A stretch of DNA of 64,000 nucleotides from CAJCJE01 sp036494465 (GTDB lineage: Bacteria; Actinomycetota; Actinomycetes; Mycobacteriales; Pseudonocardiaceae), in NCBI GenBank assembly GCA_036494465.1, contig DASXOJ010000010.1, forward strand, positions 1 to 64,000. Direction: 5' to 3'. Position numbers and translations under genes: made by a program. The notes below the pieces were generated by a model that was given only the letters and a program-made list of their open reading frames with translations, made no database searches and was not told where the DNA came from. Positions within the stretch are counted from its first letter, which is position 1, and every line of letters starts with the position of its first letter. This document shows positions 8,686-18,010 of the stretch, piece after piece.

Positions 8686-9198
8686 ATGACCGATTCGCAG
8701 GATGGTGCCGAGGCTGCCGCACCGGCACCCGAGCCCGCTGCCGAACCAGCGCAACCGCAGGTGAACGCGGGCGAGGCCGGTGATCCGGCCAGAACCTCGG
8801 TCCCGGTCCCGCCGCCCGTCCCACCGGTGCCGCCGAGCCCACCGATTTCAGCCCAGCCCTACCCGGGCCAGCCGTATCCGGGGCAGCCGCCGTACCAGCC
8901 GCCGTACCAGGTCTACGAGCAGTACCCGGGGTATCCGCCTTACCCGGTGATGCCGCGGCGGGCCACGAACGGCTTCGCGATCGCGGCGCTGGTGTGCGGG
9001 ATCGTCTTCAACATCCTCGGCATCGTGTTCGGCGTGATCGCGCTCGGCCAGATCAAACGGACCGGCGAGGAGGGCCGGGGGCTCGCACTGGCCGGTATCT
9101 GGATCGGCGTGGCCAGTCTGGCGTTGACGGTGGTCTGGTTCGTTCTCGGCTTCCTCTGGATCGACCACTACATGCAGAACCCGCCAGGCCTTCAGTAG
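8686..9198 (+). CDS. DUF4190 membrane protein with proline-rich N-terminus
   Basis: This 170-residue protein has an acidic and proline-rich first half with repeated PYPGQPYPGQPPYQPPY-type segments, then a DUF4190-like pair of membrane helices (FAIAALVCGIVFNILGIVFG and GIWIGVASLALTVVWFVLGF). The Pro/Tyr-rich part is probably cytoplasmic. I chose the ATG at 8686 because the upstream in-frame sequence lies antisense to tex. Function is unknown. The last seven bases overlap the convergent hydrolase gene. Confidence 0.85.
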   Translation: MTDSQDGAEAAAPAPEPAAEPAQPQVNAGEAGDPARTSVPVPPPVPPVPPSPPISAQPYPGQPYPGQPPYQPPYQVYEQYPGYPPYPVMPRRATNGFAIAALVCGIVFNILGIVFGVIALGQIKRTGEEGRGLALAGIWIGVASLALTVVWFVLGFLWIDHYMQNPPGLQ

Positions 9199-10298
9199 GT
9201 GGCCGCGTAGCGCCAGAACTCGCGCATCAGCGGCACCGGGCTGGGGCTGGTCATGCTGACCTGCGTGAACAGCATGTGCACCGAACCGGTCGCGGGCACG
9301 ATGTGCGCGGTCGTGCCGGTGCCGCCGACCCAGCCGTAGCGGCCGGGCACGTTCCACGGATCGGTCTCGGCGACGTCGACCGAGCCGCCGTAGCCCCAGC
9401 CCTGCCCTTCGAGGAACAGCGGGCACCGGTCCCGTTGCTGCTGGGGCAGGTGATTGGTGGTCATCAGCCGAACCGACTCGGCGGAGAGCACGTCGCCCCC
9501 ACCGGACAGCAGCATCCGGCCGAAGCGCAGCCAGTCGTCGATGGTGCCCGCCAACCCGCCGCCGCCGGAGGCGAAGGCCGGCATCGTGCGCCACCGGCCG
9601 CCCGGCCCCTCCCACAAGGTCAGCGCGCCGTCCGCGTCCGGCTGGTAGGCGTTGGGCATCCGGTCGATCTTGTCCTCGGGCAGGGCGAAGCCGGTGTCCA
9701 CCATCCCGAGTGGAGCGAAGAGGCGCTCGGCGAGGAAATCCGCGAACGGCTGCCCGGCGACCCTGCTGACCAACACGCCCTGCAGATCCGAACAGGTGTT
9801 GTACAGCCACCGCTCGCCCGGCTGGGCCAGCAGGGGGATCTCGGTCAGGCGGGCCAGCCATTCGTCCGGCGCCGGTTGGCTGCTCGGGTCGCGACCGTCG
9901 CGCATGAACGCCAGGATCGCGGCCGCGGCGGGCAGCGCGAAGTCGTCGTCGAAACCGTAACCGGCGCGGAAGGTCAACAGGTCGGCGACGGTGATTGGGC
10001 GATTCGCCGGGACCACGTCGTCGAGCGGGCTTTGCGGGGTGCGGACGACCTTCGGCTCGGCCAGTTCGGGCAGCCAGGTGGCGATCGGGTCGTCGAGCGC
10101 GATCTTGCCGTCGTCGAGCAGGATCAGCACGGCGGCAGCGGTGATCGGTTTGGTGATGGACGCCAGCCGGACGATCCCGTCGAGGTCGATCGAGCCGACC
10201 GAGGCGACCTCCACCTCGGAACCGTTGGCCACCAGGGCGACCGCGCCGGGCAGGCTGCCGTCGTCGACATGGGCTTGCAGCAGATCACGCAGAGTCAT
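9192..10298 (-). CDS. Serine hydrolase of the beta-lactamase/class C family
   Basis: This 368-residue protein carries the SxxK nucleophile motif SITK (Ser47, Lys50) and a YNT triad in WLYNTCSD, the Tyr-x-Asn element of class C beta-lactamases and esterases. No signal peptide is visible, so a cytoplasmic esterase or peptidase-like role is more likely than antibiotic resistance. It is 10 bases downstream of the aminotransferase-like gene and probably co-transcribed with it. Substrate unknown. Confidence 0.88.
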   Translation of the reverse strand: MTLRDLLQAHVDDGSLPGAVALVANGSEVEVASVGSIDLDGIVRLASITKPITAAAVLILLDDGKIALDDPIATWLPELAEPKVVRTPQSPLDDVVPANRPITVADLLTFRAGYGFDDDFALPAAAAILAFMRDGRDPSSQPAPDEWLARLTEIPLLAQPGERWLYNTCSDLQGVLVSRVAGQPFADFLAERLFAPLGMVDTGFALPEDKIDRMPNAYQPDADGALTLWEGPGGRWRTMPAFASGGGGLAGTIDDWLRFGRMLLSGGGDVLSAESVRLMTTNHLPQQQRDRCPLFLEGQGWGYGGSVDVAETDPWNVPGRYGWVGGTGTTAHIVPATGSVHMLFTQVSMTSPSPVPLMREFWRYAATY

Positions 10299-10308
10299 GC
10301 CGGGTACG

Positions 10309-11526
10309 TTAGCCAGCCTGGTAGCGGCCCGATCGGCCGGTGACGAACTCGGTCAGCGCGGCGTTGAGGCGGTCGATGTCGGCGTCGTCGGTGTAGGGCG
10401 CGATGCCGACGCGCAGACCGCCGGTGTCGCCGAGACCGAGCCGCCGTGATGCCTCCAATGCGTAGAACGAGCTGGCCGGCGCGTTGATGTTCCGCTCGGC
10501 GAGGAACCGGTAGGCGTCCGATGCGGACTGATCGGTGAAGCTGAACAGGAGCGTCGGGGTCCGGTTTTTGGCGCGGGAGTGGGAAAGCACGCCAGGCAGC
10601 TCAGCGACGTGCGCCTCGACGCGCTCGCGCAACCGGTCCTCGTGCCGTTCGGTCTCGGCCATGGCGCTGACCAGCCGGGCGCGCCGATCGGCGCCGGTAC
10701 CGAGTGCGGCGATCAACTCGACCGCCGCGGTCGTGCCCGCGAGCAGTTCGTAGGGGAGCGTGCCGAACTCGAACCGCTCGGGCACCGCGTCGGTCGCGGG
10801 CAGCAGTTTGTCCGGGCGCAGTTCGGCGAGCAGTTCCGGTTTGCCCGCGAGTACGCCACAGTGCGGGCCGAGGAACTTGTACGGCGAGCACACGTAGAAG
10901 TCGAACGGTGTGCTGTCAACGGAAACGTGCGCGGTGAGGTGCACCCCGTCGACGTAGCACAGTGCGCCCGCGTCGTGCGCGAGCGCGGCGATGTCCTCGA
11001 TCGGCGGACGGGTGCCGATCAGGTTGCTCGCTCCGGTGACCGCGACCAGCCGGGTGCGCTCATCCAGCACGGCGGCGATGTCCGATGCGGTCAGTTCGCC
11101 GTTCGATGGATCGAAATCGGCCCAGCGCACCTCGATCCCGACCGCCTCGGCAGCCTGCACCCAGGGGCGGATGTTGGCGTCGTGATCGAGCCGGGAGACC
11201 ACGATGTTCTCGCCGGTCTGCCAGGTTTTCCCGAGTGTGCGGGCGAAGTCGTAGGTCAACTGGGTCATGCTGCGGCCGAACACGATGCCGCGCGGATCGG
11301 CGGCGAGCAGGTCGGCCATTGCCGCGCGAGCCGCGTGCACGATCTCGTCCGCGCGCCGTTCCGCCGGAGTGACCTGGCCCCGGTTGGCGATCGAGGAGAC
11401 CAGCGTCGTGCGCACCGCGTCCGCGACCACGTCCGGCACCTGTGAGCCACCCGGCCCGTCGAAATGCGCGGTTCCCGTTGCCAGCGCGGGGAAGTGAGCG
11501 CGCAGTGCGGCGACATCGTAGGCCAT
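10309..11526 (-). CDS. Cysteine desulfurase-like class V aminotransferase
   Basis: This 405-residue PLP enzyme is of the class V aminotransferase fold. The probable Schiff-base lysine is in CSPYKFLGPHCG, and the upstream YVDGVHLTAH carries the PLP-binding aspartate. The N-terminus (HFPALATGTAHFDGPGGSQVP) is typical of the cysteine desulfurase-like subgroup rather than of IscS/SufS. No iron-sulfur assembly genes are nearby, so sulfur donation is not implied. It is the first gene of a two-gene minus-strand unit. Confidence 0.88.
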   Translation of the reverse strand: MAYDVAALRAHFPALATGTAHFDGPGGSQVPDVVADAVRTTLVSSIANRGQVTPAERRADEIVHAARAAMADLLAADPRGIVFGRSMTQLTYDFARTLGKTWQTGENIVVSRLDHDANIRPWVQAAEAVGIEVRWADFDPSNGELTASDIAAVLDERTRLVAVTGASNLIGTRPPIEDIAALAHDAGALCYVDGVHLTAHVSVDSTPFDFYVCSPYKFLGPHCGVLAGKPELLAELRPDKLLPATDAVPERFEFGTLPYELLAGTTAAVELIAALGTGADRRARLVSAMAETERHEDRLRERVEAHVAELPGVLSHSRAKNRTPTLLFSFTDQSASDAYRFLAERNINAPASSFYALEASRRLGLGDTGGLRVGIAPYTDDADIDRLNAALTEFVTGRSGRYQAG

Positions 11527-11582
11527 CGGTGTTCCCTTCTGGTCCTTTTTTGCCTCACGCTACCTCGGCTACGATTCCGCAC

Positions 11583-12176
11583 GTGGTTCCAGATTCCTTT
11601 CACGATTTCTTTGTCGGCGCGGCGACGGTGGCGGGTGCGCTGATCGGGTTGTTGTTCGTGGCGATCTCGGTGACTCCGGCGGCGGTGACCGGGAAAGTCG
11701 AACACCTCGAGCAGCGGGCGCGCGCGGCAGCGGCGATGTCGGCGTTCCTGAACTCGTTGTTGCTCTCCATGCTGGCGTTGATCCCGGGCATCACGCTGCG
11801 TCCTGCCGTGCTGGCTCTGTCGTCGGTCGGCATCGCGTCCACAGTGGCTCTGCTCGCGGTCATGCTGATCGCCGCGTTTGCTGCCCAGCAGAAGATTCCC
11901 GTGCGTCGCCAGGCACGTTCGGTGTTCTGGCTGGTGCTGCTGCTGGCCGCCTACGTGTGGCAGTTGGCAGGCGGGATGCGGTTGGTCCCCGACCGACCGG
12001 ATGCGGGCAACATGGCCAATCAGGCGGTGATCATCGTGGTGTTGTTCGCGATCGGGGTTTCCCGCGCCTGGGAGCTGGTCGGCGCGCACACTCCGCAGGT
12101 GGTCGCGACGTTGCGGGCAGTCGGCGTGGACCGCGCGCACCAGGTCGGCGATGCCGGGGAAGCCGAAGCCGATTAG
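11583..12176 (+). CDS. Hypothetical membrane protein
   Basis: From the GTG at 11583 the product is 197 residues with about five hydrophobic segments, starting with FVGAATVAGALIGLLFVAISV. The first helix followed by a short charged stretch (VEHLEQRARAAAAM) is a pattern shared by a family of unnamed actinobacterial membrane proteins. The upstream in-frame region is antisense to the aminotransferase-like gene, so the GTG is preferred; the transcript may be leaderless. No function can be assigned. Confidence 0.7.
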   Translation: MVPDSFHDFFVGAATVAGALIGLLFVAISVTPAAVTGKVEHLEQRARAAAAMSAFLNSLLLSMLALIPGITLRPAVLALSSVGIASTVALLAVMLIAAFAAQQKIPVRRQARSVFWLVLLLAAYVWQLAGGMRLVPDRPDAGNMANQAVIIVVLFAIGVSRAWELVGAHTPQVVATLRAVGVDRAHQVGDAGEAEAD

Positions 12177-12294
12177 CTGTCCAGTCACCGGACTGGGACT
12201 GGACAATCACCCATTTGGCGCACATTGTGGTGGCGTTCGGTGTTGCTGTCGGGGGGAACACCGGACGCGGGATTCTTCGTACGGGGGCGGAACA

Positions 12295-12969
12295 ATGAAT
12301 GAGCAAGTGGGAACGGTCGCGGGTCCACAAGCAACGGACAAACCGGATACTCGTGATGTGGTCGTGGTCCACCGGGTTTTCCGGCGGGAATTCCGTCAGG
12401 CCGCTGACCTGGTGTTGCAGGCGCCTGCCGGCAATCTGCGCCGCGCCGCGGTGATCGCCGGTCATCTCGACCTGGTCATCGGCGCGCTGCACGACCACCA
12501 CCAGGCGCAGGACGAGCAACTCTGGCCGATCCTGCTGGAGCGGGCGACCATGCGCGCCGATCTCGTGCACCGCATGGAGTTCCAGCAGGAAGTGATCGCT
12601 CGGCACCTGATCAAGGTCCAGCAGTTGCTGAACATGTGGCGTCGCACCGCGGCGGCTTCGGTCGCGGGCGAGTTGTCCTCGGCGCTGCGGTCGATGGGCA
12701 AGGTCGTCGCCGAACACCTCGACGACGAGGAGCACGACATCCTGCCGCTGGTCCGGGACTGCCTGAGTCAGTCCGAGTGGGCCGGTTTCGGTGCGCGGCT
12801 GCCGATCGACCGCACCGGGCTCGGTCTGGTGCTGGCGGAGGCGTCCCGGGCCGAGGCGCGGATCCTGCTGACCATGGTGCCCGCGCAGGCCAGGCTGCGC
12901 TGGAAGGTCTGTGGTCGGCACGGATATGCCCGCTACGTCAAACGGGTGCACGGCGACGCATTGCTTTAG
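12295..12969 (+). CDS. Hemerythrin HHE-domain protein
   Basis: This 224-residue protein has a four-helix hemerythrin fold: histidines in ALHDHHQAQDEQLWP and in EHLDDEEHDILPL match the H-HxxxE and HxxxEE iron-ligand pattern. Such proteins bind a di-iron centre and sense or handle oxygen or nitric oxide. The ATG at 12295 follows a GGGGGCGG stretch. It lies just before a VOC protein gene in the same direction (9-base gap), which may be co-transcribed. Confidence 0.85.
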   Translation: MNEQVGTVAGPQATDKPDTRDVVVVHRVFRREFRQAADLVLQAPAGNLRRAAVIAGHLDLVIGALHDHHQAQDEQLWPILLERATMRADLVHRMEFQQEVIARHLIKVQQLLNMWRRTAAASVAGELSSALRSMGKVVAEHLDDEEHDILPLVRDCLSQSEWAGFGARLPIDRTGLGLVLAEASRAEARILLTMVPAQARLRWKVCGRHGYARYVKRVHGDALL

Positions 12970-12978
12970 CCTGAACGC

Positions 12979-13500
12979 ATGCCACAGCCACAGGGTGAGG
13001 AACTGGATGCGATCCGCAAGCGGCGCGGGGAACTGCGGGACCGCTACCTGCGCACGGGCGCGGCCCGTTCGCATACGCCGACCCGGGGTTTCCACCACGT
13101 CGCCCTGATCTGCAAGGACGTCGAGGAGACGATCAAGTTCTACCAGGAGTTCCTGGGCTGCCCGCTGGTCGAGTTGGTGGAGAATCGGGACTACGCCGGT
13201 TCCAGCCACTTCTTCTTCGACATGGGCGCGCGCAACCTGCTCGGGTTCTTCGACTTTCCAGGGCACGACCACCCGGACTTCAGCGAGACCATCGGCGCGG
13301 TGCAGCACATCGCGCTGTCCACGCCCGCGGACCGCTTCGCCGAGATCAAGGCCAAGCTGGACGCGGCGGGCGTGGAGTACCTCGGCCCGGATCGCGGCAT
13401 CGAGGACAGCCTCTACGTCCGCGACCCCAACGGGGTCGGCATCGAGTTCTACCGCGAGGAACTGGGCGTGTTCGCCGGTAAGCCGTTGCTCGAGGACTGA
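12979..13500 (+). CDS. VOC-family (glyoxalase/dioxygenase fold) protein
   Basis: This 173-residue protein has the paired beta-alpha-beta-beta-beta modules of the vicinal oxygen chelate fold: a metal-site histidine in GFHHVALICKD, a second in VQHIALSTP and a C-terminal glutamate in GIEFYREE. Those three ligands resemble extradiol dioxygenase or glyoxalase metal centres. Which reaction it performs cannot be told. A 12-bp hairpin follows the gene. Confidence 0.85.
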   Translation: MPQPQGEELDAIRKRRGELRDRYLRTGAARSHTPTRGFHHVALICKDVEETIKFYQEFLGCPLVELVENRDYAGSSHFFFDMGARNLLGFFDFPGHDHPDFSETIGAVQHIALSTPADRFAEIKAKLDAAGVEYLGPDRGIEDSLYVRDPNGVGIEFYREELGVFAGKPLLED

Positions 13501-13526
13501 CTCGATGACTGATCGGTAGCTTCGTT

Positions 13527-13561
13527 CGCCCGAAGGGCTGGTCACCCTTGCCCTTCGGGCG
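13527..13561 (+). terminator. Hairpin terminator after VOC gene
   Basis: CGCCCGAAGGGC (13527-13538) and GCCCTTCGGGCG (13550-13561) pair perfectly over 12 bases with an 11-base loop. There is no T-tract, as is common in actinobacteria. Confidence 0.75.
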
Positions 13562-13759
13562 CCTCGATCGTTACGGTCCTGTCTCAGGCAAGGGCTGATT
13601 CGGCACGGTCGGTGATCGATCGAACGCGCGCAGTCGACTTGTTGTTGTGCTGCCCGCTGTTCGCAGCGGACTCCCAGACTTCATCCAGGCAATCGCCAGC
13701 TTCTCCCACAAAGCTCGGAGCATCAATCACCGCGCTCCCACTGTGAGGGAAGAAGGACC

Positions 13760-15064
13760 GTGTCGTTGAAACTCCGAGTGCGGGTCACCAGATCGCGCGT
13801 GATCATTATCGTGCTTGCCGTTGTCGTTGTTGCCGGCGCGGGTATCGGGGTCTGGGCGGCGACCCGGCCGGCGAGCGCGGCAACCACCAGCTTCGCCACG
13901 GTGAGCGACCGGACGCTGCGGCAGACCATCTCTTCCTCGGGCACGATCGAGCCCGCCCAGCAGGAGGACCTCAACTTCGCGGTGTCCGGCCAGGTCACCG
14001 GCGTCACCGCGACCGTCGGCCAGCAGGTCAGCGCGGGCACCGCGCTCGCCACGGTCAACTCGGCGTCGCTGGGTGCCTCGGTCGCCGAGGCGCAGGCCAC
14101 CGAGTCCTCCGACCAGTCCCGGTTGGACTCCGACCAGACCGCTGACGCGTCCACCACCCAGATCAACGCTGACCAGGCCGCGTTGACCGCGGCCCAGAAC
14201 CAGGTGACCAACGCGCAGAACGCGTTGTCCGAGGCCACGTTGACCGCGCCGATCAGCGGCACGATCGCCGCGGTGAACCTCACCGTCGGTCAGCAGGTCT
14301 CCGGAGGCACCAGTTCGACCGGCTCGACCGGCTCATCGGGCTCGTCGGGCTCCTCGTCTTCTTCATCCGGCTCCGGGAGTTCCGGCTTCTCCGGCGGTGG
14401 TACCAGTGGCGGGTCGTCGAGCAGCAGTTCGTCCAGCTCGACCGGGACCAGTTCGTCCAGCGCGCAGGTCGTGCTGATCTCCAACGGTTCCTACGTCGTC
14501 AACGCCAGCGTCGACGACACCGAGGTCGGTCAGGTGAAAACCGGCGACCAGGCGGTCATCACCGCCGACGGCTCGACGCAACCGGTCTACGGCACGGTGT
14601 CCTCGGTGGCGTTGCTGGCCAGCGGCTCGTCGAGCGTGCCCAGCTACCCGGTCACCATCGGCGTCACCGGCAGCCCGACTGGCCTGTACGCGGGAGCCAG
14701 CGCGACCGTGTCGATCATCGTCAAGCAGCTCTCGAACGTGCTCACCGTGGACAGCGCGGCCATTCACTACGTGAACGGCAAATCCGTCGTCTACGTGAAG
14801 TCCGGCAACGGCGTCACCGCGAAGACCGTCACGCTCGGCATGAGTCAAGGCGGTTCGACCCAGGTACTGACCGGCCTGTCCGAAGGCCAGCAGGTGCAGA
14901 TCCCGGCCGCACCGGCGCGGACCGGCGGTAGCTCGACCTCGGGCACCACCGGCGGCGCGGGCGGCGCCAGTCGTTTGGGTGGTACCGGTGGGTTCGGCGG
15001 TGGTGGCGGCGGCTTTGGTGGTGGCGGTGGCGGCGCTGGGTTCCGCGGCGGGTCGGGTGGCTGA
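13760..15064 (+). CDS. HlyD/MacA-type efflux adaptor (periplasmic-adaptor-like), first of two
   Basis: This 434-residue protein begins with a membrane anchor (VIIIVLAVVVVAGAGIGVWAA, residues about 14-34). A lipoyl-like barrel-sandwich half (SGQVTGVTATVGQQVSAGTAL), a short coiled coil, the second half-motif (LTAPISGTIAAVNLTVGQQV), a Ser/Gly linker and beta-barrel domains follow. The C-terminus is a glycine-rich tail of roughly 50 residues. A GTG at 13760 follows GGGAAGAAGGA. It heads the operon with the ATPase and MacB-like permease and would link the permease to the cell wall side. The exported substrate is unknown. Confidence 0.88.
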   Translation: MSLKLRVRVTRSRVIIIVLAVVVVAGAGIGVWAATRPASAATTSFATVSDRTLRQTISSSGTIEPAQQEDLNFAVSGQVTGVTATVGQQVSAGTALATVNSASLGASVAEAQATESSDQSRLDSDQTADASTTQINADQAALTAAQNQVTNAQNALSEATLTAPISGTIAAVNLTVGQQVSGGTSSTGSTGSSGSSGSSSSSSGSGSSGFSGGGTSGGSSSSSSSSSTGTSSSSAQVVLISNGSYVVNASVDDTEVGQVKTGDQAVITADGSTQPVYGTVSSVALLASGSSSVPSYPVTIGVTGSPTGLYAGASATVSIIVKQLSNVLTVDSAAIHYVNGKSVVYVKSGNGVTAKTVTLGMSQGGSTQVLTGLSEGQQVQIPAAPARTGGSSTSGTTGGAGGASRLGGTGGFGGGGGGFGGGGGGAGFRGGSGG

Positions 15065-15067
15065 GCG

Positions 15068-15814
15068 ATGACTGCCGACATGACCGCACCCATGCCTGCC
15101 GTGCCCCAGCAGTTCGGCCCGGTCATCGACATCGCCGACCTGCGCAAGGTCTACCGCAGCGGATCGCTGGAAGTGGAAGCGCTGCGCGGTGTCTCGCTGC
15201 GCATCGAACACGGCGAGTACGTGGCGATCATGGGCCCGTCGGGCTCCGGCAAGTCGACCCTGATGCACATCCTCGGTTGCCTGGACGTGCTCACCACCGG
15301 CAGCTACCTGCTCGCCGGCCAGGACGTCAGCGACCTCGACGAGACCGAACTCGCGATCATCCGCAACCAGCGCATCGGCTTCGTGTTCCAGCAGTTCAAC
15401 CTGCTGCCCTCGCTGACCGCGTGGCGCAATGTGGAACTTCCGCTGTGCTACGCGGGAATCGAGAGGGTCGAGCGCAAGCAGCGCGCGATCGAGGTGCTGA
15501 CCAGAGTCGGCCTCGGTGACCGGGTCCAGCACAAGCCGACCGAGCTCTCCGGCGGTCAGCAGTCCCGCGTCGCGCTGGCCCGCGCGCTGGTCAACCGCCC
15601 GGCCATGATCCTGGCCGACGAACCGACCGGCGCGCTGGACACCACGTCCACCAACGACGTGCTCGACGTCCTCGGCGACCTGCACCGGGCGGGGCACACC
15701 ATCGTCCTGATCACCCACGAGGAAGACGTCGCCGCCCACGCTGACCGCATCGTGCGGTTGCGCGACGGGCTGATCGAGTCCGACACCCAGAAACTGACCG
15801 GAGTGCTCCGTTGA
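15068..15814 (+). CDS. ABC transporter ATP-binding protein, MacB/LolD type
   Basis: This 248-residue ATPase has Walker A GPSGSGKST, signature LSGGQQSRVALARAL, Walker B ILADEPTGALD and a switch histidine in LITHEED. The FNLLPSLTAWRNVELPL stretch is typical of MacB/LolD exporters. It starts three bases after the adaptor stop codon and overlaps the permease start by four bases (TTGA). It drives the FtsX-type permease encoded next. Confidence 0.95.
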   Translation: MTADMTAPMPAVPQQFGPVIDIADLRKVYRSGSLEVEALRGVSLRIEHGEYVAIMGPSGSGKSTLMHILGCLDVLTTGSYLLAGQDVSDLDETELAIIRNQRIGFVFQQFNLLPSLTAWRNVELPLCYAGIERVERKQRAIEVLTRVGLGDRVQHKPTELSGGQQSRVALARALVNRPAMILADEPTGALDTTSTNDVLDVLGDLHRAGHTIVLITHEEDVAAHADRIVRLRDGLIESDTQKLTGVLR

Positions 15815-17040
15815 GTTGGTTGGAAACACTGCGCACCAGCCTGGACGCGATCCGGTCGCACCGGCTGCGCTCCGGGTTGACCATGCTCGGCATCCTGATC
15901 GGCATCGCGGCCGTCATCCTGACCGTCGGCCTCGGTGAGGGCGCCGCGGCGACGGTCACCTCCGAGATCAACTCGCTGGGCACCAACCTGCTCGTGGTCT
16001 CCCCGGGCAGCACCACGACCTCGGGCGTGCGCGGCGGCCTCGGTTCGGCGGCGACGCTGACCGTGAACGACGCGGACGCGTTGTCCTCGCACCAGGTCGC
16101 GCCGGACCTCGCCGCCGTCGCACCGACCACCAGTCGCTCCACCGCGCTCGCGGTCGGTGCCACGAACTGGACGACGTCGGTCGTCGGCACCACGCCGGAC
16201 TGGCTCTCGGTCCGGGCGCGCACGTTGGCCGAAGGCCGGTTCATCACCAGCGCGGACAACACCAGTGAAGCCGCGGTCACCGTGCTGGGCCCGACCACAG
16301 CGCAGGAACTGTTCGGGTTCGCCGACCCGGTCGGGCGCCAGGTCACCATCGGCACCACGCCGTTCACCGTGATCGGCGTGCTCAACTCGGCGGGTTCCTC
16401 GGCGGCGCAGAACGAGGACGACCAGGCGGTCGTGCCGATCTCCGTCGCCGCCGACCGCCTGTTCGGCGGCACCACGCGCACTGCGGTCCAGGACATCTAC
16501 CTGGAGGCAACCTCATCGGACACGCTGTCGGCCGCCTACCAGGAAGCCGACAACGAACTGCTGAACCTGCACCACATCACCACGCCGACCGGCGCCGACT
16601 TCACCATCACCAGCCAGCAATCGCTGCTGTCCACGGCGACTTCGGTCGACCAGACGCTGACTGTCCTGCTCGCGGGCATCGCCGCGATCTCGCTGCTGGT
16701 CGGCGGCATCGGCGTCATGAACATCATGCTGGTGTCGGTGACCGAGCGGATCAGGGAAATCGGTCTGCGCAAGGCGATCGGCGCCAACCCGGCGGCGATC
16801 CGCCGCCAGTTCCTGCTCGAAGCAGGCGTGCTCGGTCTGGCAGGCGGCATCCTCGGCGTCCTGCTCGGCATCGCGGGCGCGCTGGTGCTACCGCACCTGA
16901 TCTCCACCAGTATCACGATTTCCCCCACCGCGACCATCGGCGCGATCGTCGTGTCGATCTGCATCGGCATCGCCTTCGGGGTGTACCCGGCGAGCCGGGC
17001 CGCTCGACTGGCTCCGATCGACGCCCTGCGTAGCGAATGA
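15811..17040 (+). CDS. MacB/FtsX-type ABC transporter permease
   Basis: This 409-residue protein starts with TTG at 15811, overlapping the ATPase stop. Layout: first transmembrane helix (SGLTMLGILIGIAAVILTVG), a large extracytoplasmic MacB periplasmic-core-like domain (about residues 45-270), then three C-terminal helices with the conserved GGIGVMNIMLVSVTERIREIG segment. MacB-type pumps do not move substrate through the membrane channel-style; they act by mechanotransmission on adaptors. Two different adaptors in the operon are therefore notable. Confidence 0.93.
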   Translation: MSWLETLRTSLDAIRSHRLRSGLTMLGILIGIAAVILTVGLGEGAAATVTSEINSLGTNLLVVSPGSTTTSGVRGGLGSAATLTVNDADALSSHQVAPDLAAVAPTTSRSTALAVGATNWTTSVVGTTPDWLSVRARTLAEGRFITSADNTSEAAVTVLGPTTAQELFGFADPVGRQVTIGTTPFTVIGVLNSAGSSAAQNEDDQAVVPISVAADRLFGGTTRTAVQDIYLEATSSDTLSAAYQEADNELLNLHHITTPTGADFTITSQQSLLSTATSVDQTLTVLLAGIAAISLLVGGIGVMNIMLVSVTERIREIGLRKAIGANPAAIRRQFLLEAGVLGLAGGILGVLLGIAGALVLPHLISTSITISPTATIGAIVVSICIGIAFGVYPASRAARLAPIDALRSE

Positions 17041-17095
17041 CAACAACACAGCGCAGCGAATGACCAACCACCACTCAACCGGGAGCACGTTCACT

Positions 17096-18010
17096 ATGCT
17101 GGCTCAGCAATCCAGTTCAGCGTCGGCCCGACGGCGGTACCGCCAGGTCGGGGCGCGATCGGGCCTGGCGCTGATCGCCGGTGCCCTCGCGGTCGGTCTG
17201 ATCGCCTGCGGCGGCGGCTCGACGCCCGTCGCGAACACGAACACCGCGGCGCCGCCCACCTCGCGGGCCAACGGTCCGCAGACGCCGCCGGGCACGTTCG
17301 GCACGGCCGCCGCCGTCAGCGCGACCAGCCTCGAGGTGCAGAACCCGACCAACGGCCAGGTGACGGTGAACTTCACCGCGTCGACCACCTTCTCCAACAC
17401 GGTCAGCGGCACCCTCGCCGATGTCACGGCCGGCTCGTGCGTGACGGTGTCCAGCACCGCGACCGGCAGCAGCAGTCCGGCGCCGGGCACGCCGATCACC
17501 GCGCGCACGGTCAGCATCACCCAGCCAGGGGCCGGCGGCTGCACCGCGGGTGGGTTCGGCGGTGGTGGCGGGGGATCCGCCGGTGGCAATGGGGGTTCCC
17601 GGCCCAACCGGCCGTCCGGTTCGGCTCAGCCTTCGGGTTCGACTCGGCCCAGCGGCGCCAACGGCGCGAACCGGGGCAACTTCGGCGGGTTCGCGTTCGG
17701 CTCGGTGACCGCGGTCAGCGCGACCGGGTTCACCGTGCACAGCGCGGCGCGCGGCCAGACCGCGGCGACCGACACCACGGTCACGGTCAACGCAACGACC
17801 ACCTACAGCAAGGTGGAGAGCGCGACATCCAGCGCGCTCGCGGTGGGTCAGTGCATCGCGGCGGTCGGCTCGACCGACGACACCGGTGCGGTGACCGCGA
17901 AGACCATCGGCATCAGCAAGGCCGGCCCGAACGGCTGCACCCAGGGCTTCGGCGGCCGAGGCGCCGGCGGACGGGGCGGCAACGGCGGTAACGGTGGCGG
18001 TAATGGCTGA
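17096..18010 (+). CDS. DUF5666 repeat lipoprotein within the efflux operon
   Basis: From the ATG at 17096 (preceded by GGGAG) the 304-residue product has a lipoprotein signal ending LIAC followed by GGG. Two related beta-rich modules follow: the first has AVSATSLEVQNPTNGQVTV, and the second has GSVTAVSATGFTVHSA with NATTTYSKV; both resemble DUF5666 domains. A glycine/serine/proline-rich linker joins them and the C-terminus is GGRGAGGRGGNGG-like. An in-frame ATG at 17060 lacks a ribosome site. Lipid anchoring beside the adaptors suggests an accessory role in the exporter, which is inference. Confidence 0.78.
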   Translation: MLAQQSSSASARRRYRQVGARSGLALIAGALAVGLIACGGGSTPVANTNTAAPPTSRANGPQTPPGTFGTAAAVSATSLEVQNPTNGQVTVNFTASTTFSNTVSGTLADVTAGSCVTVSSTATGSSSPAPGTPITARTVSITQPGAGGCTAGGFGGGGGGSAGGNGGSRPNRPSGSAQPSGSTRPSGANGANRGNFGGFAFGSVTAVSATGFTVHSAARGQTAATDTTVTVNATTTYSKVESATSSALAVGQCIAAVGSTDDTGAVTAKTIGISKAGPNGCTQGFGGRGAGGRGGNGGNGGGNG